Of a stretch of 64,000 nt of DNA, positions 1 to 8,208 are shown in pieces (the first letter of the stretch is position 1; every line of letters starts with the position of its first letter). The DNA is from Paenibacillus sp. H1-7 (GTDB lineage Bacteria; Bacillota; Bacilli; Paenibacillales; NBRC-103111): contig NZ_CP031168.1 of the NCBI RefSeq assembly GCF_022354825.1, positions 7,740,501 to 7,804,500 on the forward strand. The letters are read 5' to 3'. A program made the position numbers and the translations under genes. Below the pieces are notes generated by a model. It ran no database searches, was not told where the DNA came from, and saw nothing but the letters and a program-made list of their open reading frames with translations.

Positions 1-337
1 CGCCGGTCTGTCCTTTGGTCTTGACGGTCGCTTCTATGTATAGTTCGTCCACCCCGTTGTCCGAAAAACGGATATCTACACCGGTTAATGACAACGGATG
101 ACACATCGGAATCCAGTCCGACGTTTTTTTCGCCGCCATTATGGCAGCAACCTGCGATACGGCCAGCACATCGCCCTTGCCTATGCGGCCTTCCTTGATC
201 AACGTGAGCGTAGTAGGCTGCATCGTAACCGTCGTCCGCGCCGCAGCCGTACGGCTTGTCTCCTGCTTGCCCGAAATATCGACCATGCGGGCCCGGCCCT
301 GTTCGTTAAAATGAGTTAACGGCGTGTCGTTAGTCAT
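1..337 (-). CDS. moaC: Cyclic pyranopterin monophosphate synthase MoaC (N-terminal part, cut by window edge)
   Basis: MoaC converts the 3',8-cyclo-GTP product of MoaA into cyclic pyranopterin monophosphate in molybdenum cofactor synthesis, in the cytosol. About 112 codons are visible, starting at 337; the C-terminus lies outside the window. Family hallmarks seen are the N-terminal MVDISGK stretch, the TSRTAAA segment and the MCHPLSLTG motif. The start codon overlaps the stop of the upstream cyclo-ligase gene by four bases (ATGA), and a GGGGGAG ribosome site lies inside that gene, so the two are probably translationally coupled. Identification is firm; only the missing end is unknown. Confidence 0.93.
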   Translation of the reverse strand, partial: MTNDTPLTHFNEQGRARMVDISGKQETSRTAAARTTVTMQPTTLTLIKEGRIGKGDVLAVSQVAAIMAAKKTSDWIPMCHPLSLTGVDIRFSDNGVDELYIEATVKTKGQTG

Positions 338-972
338 CGATTCGCTCCCCCTGTCTTGGCGGCACGGATAGCTCTGCTCTCCGTAATAAGCTCGTCCAAT
401 CGAAAATCGAACAGGCCCATCGGCACTTCCTTAATCATTTGCATATCATAAGCGCCCGCAATAATATAAGGCTTGGTCCACCCTGCGCGGACATATTGCT
501 GTATGAACCGGTCGTAAAAGCCTCCGCCGTAGCCGAGTCTTCCGAGCCGCAAGTCAAACGCGAGACCCGGAACCAGAATGACGTCAATCTTCTTCATATC
601 ATGAAATTGAGGAATATCGTCCTTCGGCTCGGGAATGTTCCATGCTCCCTTCTCCAAATCGTCATGCGATTGGATTTCGAACAGCTTCAGCTGCTTGGGC
701 TCGTGCTGCACCTTCGGTACCAGCACACGGTAATTTTTCTTCCAGCATGCTTCCATAACGGGGGTTACATCAACTTCGGACTTGACTGGAACGTATGTAA
801 ATAAAGTGGGCTGGTGGCCCGCTCCGGCGCAGGAGTCCATCATCTCTCTGATTCTTTCCCATAATGCATGACTGATGTGCTTAGACTTCTCGCTGCGTAC
901 GGAAGGCTCCAGAGCGTTGCGCTCGGACTCCGCCTGCCGCCGAAGCTCAATTTTCCATTCTTTGATATTCAT
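334..972 (-). CDS. 5-formyltetrahydrofolate cyclo-ligase
   Basis: This enzyme uses ATP to convert 5-formyl-THF to 5,10-methenyl-THF, returning a storage folate to the one-carbon pool. The protein is 212 residues, slightly above the usual 180-200. The signature LGRLGYGGGFYDRF and the preceding LVPGLAFD strand near the C-terminal half are diagnostic. The frame is open up to 1107, but the start at 972 (MNIKEWKIEL) is preferred because AAAGAGAGG lies eight bases upstream and the extra N-terminal residues are unlike the family. It is followed by moaC with a four-base overlap; a link between the two pathways is not implied. Confidence 0.92.
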   Translation of the reverse strand: MNIKEWKIELRRQAESERNALEPSVRSEKSKHISHALWERIREMMDSCAGAGHQPTLFTYVPVKSEVDVTPVMEACWKKNYRVLVPKVQHEPKQLKLFEIQSHDDLEKGAWNIPEPKDDIPQFHDMKKIDVILVPGLAFDLRLGRLGYGGGFYDRFIQQYVRAGWTKPYIIAGAYDMQMIKEVPMGLFDFRLDELITESRAIRAAKTGGANR

Positions 973-1078
973 GTAACGGCCTCTCTTTGATGGGGTCGGT
1001 AACGTGAGGATATTGCTCCGCAACGAAAAAACATTATTTTCATTCAGTTTACAACAATTATCAGGTAAAAAAAAGCAA

Positions 1079-1104
1079 GGAAAGCAATGTCCCGCTTTCT
1101 TTTT
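1079..1104. terminator. Bidirectional hairpin between FkbM gene and cyclo-ligase gene
   Basis: GAAAGC (1080-1085) pairs with GCTTTC (1094-1099) across an eight-base loop. A run of T follows on each strand, longest on the minus strand a few bases beyond the stem, as expected for the end of the FkbM transcript. Confidence 0.5.
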
Positions 1105-1119
1105 CATAATTGTTACAAA

Positions 1120-1914
1120 TTAGGGCTTTGGTTTCATAACGACATAGGGATATCCCGGTGCGGCGGCAAGCTCTTCTAGAGATACGGGTACAAGCCTTCC
1201 TTCCCTGTCGATCAGATGAAACGTGTAACCCACATTGTCGCGATATGAACGCAGCAGGTCAAAAAAAGGAGCCTCGTCGTCCTGAAGCGCCGTTCCGTTA
1301 AGCTCGAACACAATCGTTCCGATGCGCCGGCCATCAAGAAAAGACTTCATCCCGAGGAACGCGTGGTATTCGCCTCCCTCGATGTCGATTTTGAGCAAAT
1401 CAATCGTAGGGAATAGGCCTGCATACCGGTCCAGCGCCTCCGTTTCTACGGAAACCGGAACCACGTCCTCTTTATAATGCTGAAAGTAGACGTCGGTATG
1501 CTTTTGAATGGAAGCGTTACCTTTATATTTCGCATTGGCGTAGAAAGTGATGACCGTATCGCACGAATAAACCGCCTTGGGAATGACGGTCGTCCGGTCA
1601 TGCATATAGTTGATGGACAAGGAATCGTTCAAATAAGGGATGATGTCGGGGTTCGCCTCGTAGGCGACGACTTTGCCCGTTGGTCCGACAAGCAGCCCCA
1701 GCAGCACCGTAAAATAGCCCACATTCGCCCCCATGTCGACTACGGTTTGCCCATGCTTCACTTCATTAATAATAAAGCTCGTTAAGGGAAGCTCAAGCGC
1801 TCCTGTGAAGACCAGCTCCGGCATCACACTCAAATCATCGGCCGGTACAAGCAGTCTCCCGTTCCAGGACGTCGATATGAGCATTTTATTGCTTCCTATA
1901 TATAATCCATGCAT
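1120..1914 (-). CDS. FkbM-family SAM-dependent methyltransferase
   Basis: Probable O-methyltransferase of the FkbM type, 264 residues from the chosen start. The SAM-binding motif VVDMGANVGYFTVLL, the acidic strand VVAYEANPD and the family strand LLKIDIEGGEYHAFLG are visible in order; the last is the hallmark of FkbM proteins. The frame extends to 1953, but AAGGAAGG sits about ten bases before the ATG at 1914, while nothing resembles a ribosome site before 1953. The substrate is unknown. FkbM proteins act on polyketides, glycans or lipids, and the neighbours give no clue. Confidence 0.85.
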   Translation of the reverse strand: MHGLYIGSNKMLISTSWNGRLLVPADDLSVMPELVFTGALELPLTSFIINEVKHGQTVVDMGANVGYFTVLLGLLVGPTGKVVAYEANPDIIPYLNDSLSINYMHDRTTVIPKAVYSCDTVITFYANAKYKGNASIQKHTDVYFQHYKEDVVPVSVETEALDRYAGLFPTIDLLKIDIEGGEYHAFLGMKSFLDGRRIGTIVFELNGTALQDDEAPFFDLLRSYRDNVGYTFHLIDREGRLVPVSLEELAAAPGYPYVVMKPKP

Positions 1915-1988
1915 GGAGCGATCTTCCTTCCTTTGTTGAACGATCATATCCATATTATGCGGAAGGAGGGCCGCCCATGAACCGGAGC

Positions 1989-2861
1989 TTATGGGAATGA
2001 GATTTCATGCAAAACCGGGACATGATCGGATGCCCTTGTCGGCTCCGTCCATGCTCCAGTCGTCACAGAAGGATTCAAGCTTGTGAAAATATGATCGATC
2101 TCGCCGCCGCGGATCAAAGTCGAATGCAGCGGAGCTTGAAGCGAAACTTTATGAAGCACCGTTTCCAATTCCTTCATTAAAGGATCATTGGGCGCCGTAT
2201 TTAGATCCCCCATCAAAACAACCGGAGCCGGGAGCGATTGTACGATCCGAATCAGCTCGGGCATTTGTCGTACCCGGTCTGCATTCGCAACGCCCAAGTG
2301 AGTCGTTACTATCGTGAGACGCTTTTGCTCTCCGTCCTGCAATTTCACCACTGCCTCAGCTGCCAGAACGGCGCGAGGCTCGCGAACTCCGGCCAACGGG
2401 TATATTTGAATGTTAATCAACGGGTACCGGCTTAATAATGCAATACCATACTCCGATAGCCCGTTGCGTAAAGCAGGAGCATAGGCATAGCTCATCCCGA
2501 GCTGCTTGGCCAACACTCTCGCCTGATCCTGGAGACCGCTCCGCCATTGGAACCGGTCCACCTCCTGCAGCGCTGCAAAATCGGCCTGGGCCTGCTGAAT
2601 CTGATCGCGAATTGCAGACAGCCTGACTTGGCCGTCCAATCCTTTCGCATGGCGAATATTAAAGGTCATCAAGCAAAGCTTGCCTGAAGCCGGCAATATA
2701 GTAGAAGAAACAGGAACACGTACCGACGCATCAGCTCCCGGCCATACTGACAATAACAGAGCCACCGAGAGAAGTACGATTGCGCCCCATAAGGCCATTG
2801 CCCCTGCTGTGGCATGATTTTTAGGTGATAATGATGGCCGGGGTCTGAACTGAATCTGCAT
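1989..2861 (-). CDS. Membrane-anchored endonuclease/exonuclease/phosphatase-family protein
   Basis: A 290-residue protein of the EEP (DNase I-like) fold. An N-terminal hydrophobic segment (about residues 22-42) should place the catalytic domain outside the cell. The active-site series is complete: MTFNIRHAKG (Asn), ALQEVDR (Glu), TTHLG (His), GDLNTAPND (Asp/Asn) and ASDHVPVL (Asp-His). Members cleave phosphodiesters in DNA, sphingomyelin or phosphoinositides, so the substrate cannot be assigned. GAGGAGACCTCG precedes the ATG. Confidence 0.85.
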   Translation of the reverse strand: MQIQFRPRPSLSPKNHATAGAMALWGAIVLLSVALLLSVWPGADASVRVPVSSTILPASGKLCLMTFNIRHAKGLDGQVRLSAIRDQIQQAQADFAALQEVDRFQWRSGLQDQARVLAKQLGMSYAYAPALRNGLSEYGIALLSRYPLINIQIYPLAGVREPRAVLAAEAVVKLQDGEQKRLTIVTTHLGVANADRVRQMPELIRIVQSLPAPVVLMGDLNTAPNDPLMKELETVLHKVSLQAPLHSTLIRGGEIDHIFTSLNPSVTTGAWTEPTRASDHVPVLHEISFP

Positions 2862-3047
2862 CGAGGTCTCCTCTTCTCCGGTTTCTTTATGCTTCCTTTT
2901 CTTTATGGACTACGACTAAGTTGAGCATACGATAAACAATTTTCTTTTGTATACAAGGGAACCATTGGTAAATTTCTTTCAGTACACTTTCAGCCGCCAT
3001 TAATCTCCAATTAAGCTCCGCTTCACGGTTTTTTCATAATACGAGCC

Positions 3048-3053
3048 TATAAT
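3048..3053 (+). promoter_or_regulatory. Possible -10 box for the 3101 gene
   Basis: TATAAT at 3048-3053, about 50 bases before the start. No good -35 lies at standard spacing (best TTCACG at 3022-3027, 20 bases away), so this is tentative. Confidence 0.35.
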
Positions 3054-3100
3054 TCAAAGTGTAAGGAAAAACAAAATCATAAACGAAGGTGGAGAAGCCC

Positions 3101-4237
3101 ATGAAAACAATCGGAAAAAAATTACTTACAGGTACGATCGCTGCAGGATTTTTGCTTGGAGGCGGATTGACCGCAGCACTGACTCAAGCGCAAGCCCAAG
3201 ATACCGATACCAATGCAGCTCAAAATACAGAAGGCACCAGCACCAAACAGGATAGAGGAAATTTCTTCAAAAAAACGATGGAATTCCGTGAAGCAAAAGG
3301 AAGCAGCGTGGTGCAGCAAACAGCAACCATCCTTGGCGTAGAGCAGTCTGTCATTAAAGATGAGCTGAAGCAAGGCAAAACATTGGCCCAAATCGCTCAG
3401 GAAAAAGCAAGCTTAAGCGAAGCCGACTTCCTGGCTAAACTGACGGCTGCAGCGACGGCGGAGATCGATAAAGCGGTCACTGACGGCAAGCTGACTCAAG
3501 AGCAGGCGGACAAGCAGAAAGCGAACCTGTCGGATCGACTGACAAAAGAAATCTCCAACACGGGCAAAGGTGATTTTGGCGGCGATAAAGGCAGAGGCGA
3601 TCTTGGTGGTGACAGAGGTAAAGGCGGACACTTCCCTGGCGGAAAAGGCCCGGAGAACGGACACGGCATCTTCGAGGAAGCGGCGACGGTTATCGGAGTG
3701 GAACAGAGCGTCATTCTCGATGAGTTGAAGCAAGGCAAGACGCTGGCTCAGATCGCTCAAGAGAAAGCAGGCTTAAGCCAAGAGGATCTGATTGCGAAAT
3801 TAACGGCTGCGGAAACAGCTTCTATCGATGAAGCGGTAACAGCGGGCAAGCTGACTCAAGAAGAGGCCACTAAGAAAAAAGAAGGCATTGCTGACCGTGT
3901 GAAAAAAATGGTGGAAAACGGCATGAAATTCGGCCAATTTGACGGCTTTGGCAAACGCCCTATCGGATCCATGGCAAGTCCGGAAACGCTGGCTACCGTT
4001 ATCGGAATTACAAAAGAACAATTGACTACCGAGCTGCAAGCAGGCAAATCGCTCGTTGAAATTGCCCAAGCGAACGGCATTACCGAAGATCAGCTGATCA
4101 GCAAGCTGAAGGACAGCATGACCGACACGATCAAGCAGTTCGTTGAAAGCAAAGGCAGCTTCCACTTTAAAGAAAAAGCAGCCGCTTCCACGAACGCAGC
4201 CAAGGAAACTTCCTCCAGCACCAGCGCAGCTGAATAA
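3101..4237 (+). CDS. Secreted protein with three copies of a helical GVEQSVIxDELKQGKTLAQIAQ-type repeat
   Basis: No known function. The 378-residue protein begins with a lysine-rich signal peptide ending near TQAQA (about residue 32). Three related units follow, each opening with a VIGVEQSV- or VIGITKEQ-like helix, then KQGKTLAQIAQ and an Ala/Lys/Glu-rich helix. The first two are separated by a Gly/Asp/Lys-rich spacer (GGDKGRGDLGG). The last unit lacks the second half, and the C-terminus is Ala/Ser/Thr-rich. The frame opens at a GTG at 3089, but GGTGGAG lies correctly before the ATG at 3101. A strong hairpin follows. Inference: an exported, mostly helical protein binding a surface partner; this is not proven. 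Confidence 0.8.
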   Translation: MKTIGKKLLTGTIAAGFLLGGGLTAALTQAQAQDTDTNAAQNTEGTSTKQDRGNFFKKTMEFREAKGSSVVQQTATILGVEQSVIKDELKQGKTLAQIAQEKASLSEADFLAKLTAAATAEIDKAVTDGKLTQEQADKQKANLSDRLTKEISNTGKGDFGGDKGRGDLGGDRGKGGHFPGGKGPENGHGIFEEAATVIGVEQSVILDELKQGKTLAQIAQEKAGLSQEDLIAKLTAAETASIDEAVTAGKLTQEEATKKKEGIADRVKKMVENGMKFGQFDGFGKRPIGSMASPETLATVIGITKEQLTTELQAGKSLVEIAQANGITEDQLISKLKDSMTDTIKQFVESKGSFHFKEKAAASTNAAKETSSSTSAAE

Positions 4238-4270
4238 TCCGCTTGCCGATTACAGCACAACCATTACTAA

Positions 4271-4300
4271 GAGAGCTGCCTATACCGGCAGCTCTCGTTT
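4271..4300 (+). terminator. Hairpin after the repeat-protein gene
   Basis: A perfect 10-bp stem, GAGAGCTGCC (4271-4280) with GGCAGCTCTC (4287-4296), loop of six, followed by only GTTT. Termination may be partial, letting transcription continue into the lipoprotein gene at 4334. Confidence 0.7.
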
Positions 4301-4333
4301 ATACATAACGACAAGAACAGGGTGAATATCGAG

Positions 4334-5023
4334 ATGAACTATAATCGGCTATTGGGAACCCTTGCCCTCACCGCGCTGATTGCCAGCGGCTGCGGCACAC
4401 AGGCAAAGGATCAGGCGACGGCAGCCGCCTCAGCTTCCGGCTCGGCTAGCACTAGCGCTAGTACGGACGCTAGCGCATCGTCGTCCCAGCAAGAGAAGCA
4501 GGATAAACAGCAGAAACAGACCGTCAATTCGCAGCAGCGCCAAATGATGATGACATTCCAAACACTCGTTCGCATGGATAAACAAGAAGGATTGGCCATC
4601 ACGAAGGAACAAGCTCAGCAAATGCTTCCCGTCGTGCAGGAGAGCGTAACCAAGGGTGAGCTTACTACGGATAACCAGACCAAGCTTGTCGAGAAGCTGA
4701 CCGCGGAGCAGAAGAAATTTCTCGATGAGGCCGCAGCCCAAAGACCCGGCAAGCAAGGGGAAGCCGACGGTACGGCCATGCCGGCTCCAACCGATGAGCA
4801 GAAGCAAAAAATGGAGGAAGCCCGACAAAAGCGGAATCAACAGAAATCCGAATCAGCCGCCACCGATTCCAATCAGGTTGGAAACCAGAATCTGAACAAT
4901 AAAGAGAATCCGCCGAAGAATGGGGATCGTCCCGGCGCAGGTGCAGGTGCAGGCGCAGGTATGGACCGCGGCAAAGCCATGTCCGACCAGCTGGTAGAGC
5001 TGCTGCAATCGAAGCTGAAATGA
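4334..5023 (+). CDS. Ala/Ser/Gln-rich lipoprotein of unknown function
   Basis: About 229 residues. A short signal peptide ends in the lipobox LIASGC, so the mature protein should be lipid-anchored on the outer face of the membrane. A low-complexity Ser/Ala linker follows, then a Gln/Lys/Glu-rich, probably helical body, then an Asn-rich part and a run of Gly-Ala coming from tandem GGTGCA hexamers (about 4937-4960). No enzyme motif is seen. The reading frame also has a GTG at 4322, but AGGGTGA is better placed for the ATG at 4334. It lies 96 bases after the 3101 gene and may share its transcript. Confidence 0.75.
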   Translation: MNYNRLLGTLALTALIASGCGTQAKDQATAAASASGSASTSASTDASASSSQQEKQDKQQKQTVNSQQRQMMMTFQTLVRMDKQEGLAITKEQAQQMLPVVQESVTKGELTTDNQTKLVEKLTAEQKKFLDEAAAQRPGKQGEADGTAMPAPTDEQKQKMEEARQKRNQQKSESAATDSNQVGNQNLNNKENPPKNGDRPGAGAGAGAGMDRGKAMSDQLVELLQSKLK

Positions 5024-5025
5024 GA

Positions 5026-5064
5026 AAACCTCCAATCCCGCTGAACAAGCGGTTTTGGAGGTTT
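5026..5064. terminator. Bidirectional terminator between convergent genes
   Basis: AAACCTCCAA (5026-5035) pairs with TTGGAGGTTT (5055-5064), with an inner CCGCT/AGCGG stem. It starts just after the stop at 5023 and ends just before the stop codon of the minus-strand gene, so it can end both transcripts. Confidence 0.85.
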
Positions 5065-5072
5065 CCTTTCTA

Positions 5073-7664
5073 TTAGCTGACTACAACGACAACGGTAGTC
5101 TTCTTTTTGGCGTAAGTTACGGTCACTGTTGCTTTCCCTTTGCCGGTTGCTTTGATGATGCCGTCCTTCACATCCACAACGCGGATGTTGGTTGATGTCC
5201 ACAACGATGGAATCGTTACATCCTCTTCCGACAAGTCATCGAATGTAGCGGTAGCTTTTACCTCCGCCGTTTCTCCCTGCTTCAGCTGCAGCGTCACGAC
5301 ATCGGTCTTCAAATATTTCAGCTTGTCGATCTCTACCGGAATGCCTACGCTCTTGCCTCCGAACGAAGCCGAAATCGTTGCATTGCCGGCAGATACTCCG
5401 GTTACCAATCCTTCGGCTACGTCGGCAATTTTATAATTGCTCGATTTCCATTGGGCGCTGGAGCTGACATCCTTCTTGCTTCCGTCCGACAGCGTAGCCG
5501 TCAAGACGATTTGAACGGAAGAGCCGGACTTCGTCGTAATAAACCGCCGGTCTACATCCAATTGCTGAACAACTCCGATCTCGACCGAGATCGAAACCGA
5601 TTTGCCGCCGTATTTGGCTGTAATCGTCACTTTGCCGCGTGCGACTGGAGTCACTACGCCTTTATCTACGGTAGCGATAGCGGCATTGCTCGAAGTCCAC
5701 TCCGCATCGCCCGTTACGTCTCTTGGAGTGCCGCTGGCGTCCGTTGCGTTCAGAGTAATCGTCTTCGTTTCGCCCAAGTCGAAGTTGAGGAACGTCGGAG
5801 ATGCCGACAGCTTGTCCGCCATATCGACCTGAACGGTAAACGTAATCGTTTTGCTGGAGAAGGACGCGGTAATCGTCGCTTCGCCGGAAGCAACGCCTGT
5901 CACTATCCCTGCATCAACCGTTGCGACTTTCGAGTTGGAGCTGGTCCATTCCGCATCCTTGCCGGCATTTTTGTCCTCGGTACCGTCGGTGTATGTTGCC
6001 GTCAAGTCCAGCGTCACTTTGTCTCCTTTTTGCAAGGAAAGATTCGTTTGGGTGCTGGAGGTCAGGCTTTTCAGTACGCCTACCGAAACTTGAATCGTCG
6101 TCGTTCTCGTTCCGTATTTGGCCGTGATGGTTGCCGTACCGGTACCTACCCCGGTAATCGTGCCTTTGCTTACACCCGCAATATCCGGAGCGCTGGAAGT
6201 CCATTCCGCCAGCTCGGTAACATCTACCGTTTTATCCTTGTAAATCGCGTTCAACGTAAGCTTCTCATAGCTTCCAAGCTGGAAGCTTATTTTGCTCTCG
6301 TTAGGCTTGATCATGATCGGAATGTCCACCGAAACCTTGATCGTGACGCTTTTCTCGCCATAGGTAGCCGTGATCGTAGCTTCACCCGCTTTATGGGCGA
6401 TCACCTTGCCGCTTACAACCGAGGCAACGGCTTCGTTATCACTCGACCACTTGGCCTGGCTTGTCACTTCCTCGTTCTTTCCGTCGGCAAAAGTAGCTCT
6501 AACCTCCAAAGCTTCCTCTTCGCCCGACTTCATGTCGAGGGAATCTTTATTGGGTTCGAGTCTTCTCGGCACATCGACATCAACGACGACCGTTACGGAC
6601 TTCTGGCCGTATTTCGCCGTGATTGTCGCTTCACCCGTTGCTATCGCGAACAGCTTGCCCTTCACTACGCTGACGACGGCATCATTGCTCGAAGACCATT
6701 CCGCCCGGTCGTTAATCACTTCCGTATTGCCTTCGGCATACGTCGCCTTCAGCTCCAGCTGCTCGGATTCGTTCTTCTTCAATAGAACTGTTTCCTTGCC
6801 GAGCGACAGCTTGATCGCATTATCTACATCGACTTTAATCGTCGTTGATTTCGTTCCATAGGTAGCCGTGATGTTGGCTTGACCCGGTCCGTATCCGGTA
6901 ATCGTTCCTTTCAATACGTCCGCAACCTCCGGGTTATCGGACTCCCAATCGGCGATAGCCGAAACCTCTTCCTTCGTTCCGTCCGGATACGTCGCGAACA
7001 GCTTGACCTGCTCACCTTCCGGATTGATAAGCAGGGACAGCTTCGATTTTTCTGCATCGACGCGTTTGACGATCTCGATACTAACCGGAATCGATACGGT
7101 TTGGTTGTTATATTTGGCCGTAATGACCGCCGTACCGGAGCTTTGTCCCGTCACTTTACCGTTGACGACCGTCGCCACCTGGCCGTTGTCGATGTTCCAC
7201 TCCGCTTTGGTCGTTACATCCTCGGAAGTACCGTCGTCATAATAAGCGGTCAGCGTAACCTGATCTTCCTTGCCTTTGCGCAAATCGATCGTTTGCTTAT
7301 CCTTGATCAAAGACCGTACACGCTTCGTTACCGTCACGTTGACTATGACCGTTTTCCCCAGGTAGGTTGCCGTAATGACGGCCTTCCCTTCCTTCTTCGC
7401 CGTTACGGCTCCCGCATATACGGAGGCGATGTCAGCCGCACCGGAGTTCCAATCGGTTTTAACCGTTACGTTCTCTGTCGATCCTGTATCAAAAACAGCC
7501 GTCGCCGTCAGCGATACGGTACTGCCTACTTCCAACGTAAGCTCATTTTTATTGAGGACCAGGCTGGAAATCTCCGCCGCCATCGCAGTCATAGCGCCAA
7601 AACTGCTTGAAACCAACGTCAAAATAAGTAACCATACCAACAACTTTGATGCCCGTAAACCCAT
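5073..7664 (-). CDS. Large secreted protein of ten Ig-like (BIG2-type) repeats
   Basis: An 863-residue exported protein. Residues 1-30 form a signal peptide (hydrophobic core LLVWLLILTLVSSSFG, cleavage near AMAA). The rest is ten consecutive units of about 83 residues, each with a repeating order: a leader ending in L-x-L-K-x-G, a DGT-x-x-DVT strand, a W-x-SSN segment, a G-x-VTG turn and a closing G-x-ATITA-x-YG strand. This is the bacterial Ig-like group 2 fold found in adhesins and surface layer proteins. No LPXTG motif, SLH domain or enzyme domain is present, so attachment is unclear. AGGGAGA precedes the ATG. Confidence 0.9.
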   Translation of the reverse strand: MGLRASKLLVWLLILTLVSSSFGAMTAMAAEISSLVLNKNELTLEVGSTVSLTATAVFDTGSTENVTVKTDWNSGAADIASVYAGAVTAKKEGKAVITATYLGKTVIVNVTVTKRVRSLIKDKQTIDLRKGKEDQVTLTAYYDDGTSEDVTTKAEWNIDNGQVATVVNGKVTGQSSGTAVITAKYNNQTVSIPVSIEIVKRVDAEKSKLSLLINPEGEQVKLFATYPDGTKEEVSAIADWESDNPEVADVLKGTITGYGPGQANITATYGTKSTTIKVDVDNAIKLSLGKETVLLKKNESEQLELKATYAEGNTEVINDRAEWSSSNDAVVSVVKGKLFAIATGEATITAKYGQKSVTVVVDVDVPRRLEPNKDSLDMKSGEEEALEVRATFADGKNEEVTSQAKWSSDNEAVASVVSGKVIAHKAGEATITATYGEKSVTIKVSVDIPIMIKPNESKISFQLGSYEKLTLNAIYKDKTVDVTELAEWTSSAPDIAGVSKGTITGVGTGTATITAKYGTRTTTIQVSVGVLKSLTSSTQTNLSLQKGDKVTLDLTATYTDGTEDKNAGKDAEWTSSNSKVATVDAGIVTGVASGEATITASFSSKTITFTVQVDMADKLSASPTFLNFDLGETKTITLNATDASGTPRDVTGDAEWTSSNAAIATVDKGVVTPVARGKVTITAKYGGKSVSISVEIGVVQQLDVDRRFITTKSGSSVQIVLTATLSDGSKKDVSSSAQWKSSNYKIADVAEGLVTGVSAGNATISASFGGKSVGIPVEIDKLKYLKTDVVTLQLKQGETAEVKATATFDDLSEEDVTIPSLWTSTNIRVVDVKDGIIKATGKGKATVTVTYAKKKTTVVVVVS

Positions 7665-7870
7665 TGTTTCATCTCCCTAGTCTTTTTTCTCTCCGCATCA
7701 GAACCGTTGAAAGCCTTTGTCTAGAGGTGGACGGAATCGTACTTTTCTTATATCGACAAATTCAGTCAAAAAGTTTAGTTTTTCAACCTGAAAATTCGCT
7801 GAAATTCCTGTCTTTTCCTAGCGGCAGCCCGATCGCCTCTGCACTAGAAACCGGCAGCCGCCCGTCAACA

Positions 7871-7969
7871 TGTGGATAACGCAGCCTGTGGATATGTTGA
7901 TATGAGGAAGCAAATCTATGCACAATCCTGATTTTTCGCCTGTTAATTTGTGTATAAACCTGTGTATAA
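7871..7969. promoter_or_regulatory. Cluster of DnaA-box-like sequences (A)
   Basis: Matches to TTWTNCACA in either orientation: TGTGGATAA (7871-7879), TGTGTATAA (7949-7957) and TGTGTATAA (7961-7969). One-mismatch copies are TGTGGATAT (7887-7895) and CTATGCACA (7916-7924). Five in 99 bases is far above chance. There is no dnaA nearby, so this is more likely an accessory DnaA-binding cluster than the chromosome origin. Confidence 0.55.
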
Positions 7970-8152
7970 TGTAGTTCAAGAGACTGGTTTGATACACTCC
8001 GTCCCAAAGCACGGATGTTTCATCTGCTGCCGGGTTCTTATATGGAAACCAATGACTCAGGCTGAAAAGTCGGCCGGAACATGGTACACTAGCTATACCA
8101 ACATGCTGAGCAAAATAGATTGTCGAACTCCGGGTCGGCAACCATGAAAATA

Positions 8153-8180
8153 TTGACGAATCATCGTCGGCTATTATGAA
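8153..8180 (+). promoter_or_regulatory. Candidate promoter of the ABC-F gene
   Basis: TTGACG (8153-8158) and TATGAA (8175-8180), spacer 16. The start codon is only 28 bases beyond the -10 box, giving a short leader holding the TAGGAGG ribosome site. Confidence 0.45.
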
Positions 8181-8208
8181 TGCGTAAATTATTAGGAGGC
8201 TTTTATTC

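Larger units (their letters stand above)
7665..8208. other. 544-bp divergent intergenic region
   Basis: No convincing gene. It lies between the divergent Ig-repeat protein and ABC-F genes. It contains a cluster of DnaA-box-like 9-mers (7871-7969) and a promoter candidate close to the ABC-F gene. The stretch 7700-7860 shows nothing recognisable except a 17-base sequence (7788-7804) that recurs at 54675-54691. Confidence 0.7.

Noticed and set aside
98..319. Plus-strand 73-codon frame at the left edge
   Set aside because: The minus strand encodes MoaC with diagnostic motifs over the same bases.
5451..6785. Plus-strand open frame of 444 codons opposite the Ig-repeat gene
   Set aside because: Mirror of the repeats; the minus-strand protein has signal peptide and ten coherent Ig-like units.
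5073..7664. Tandem repeats as a CRISPR array
   Set aside because: The repeats are about 250 bases, diverged at DNA level and in frame; they encode protein domains.
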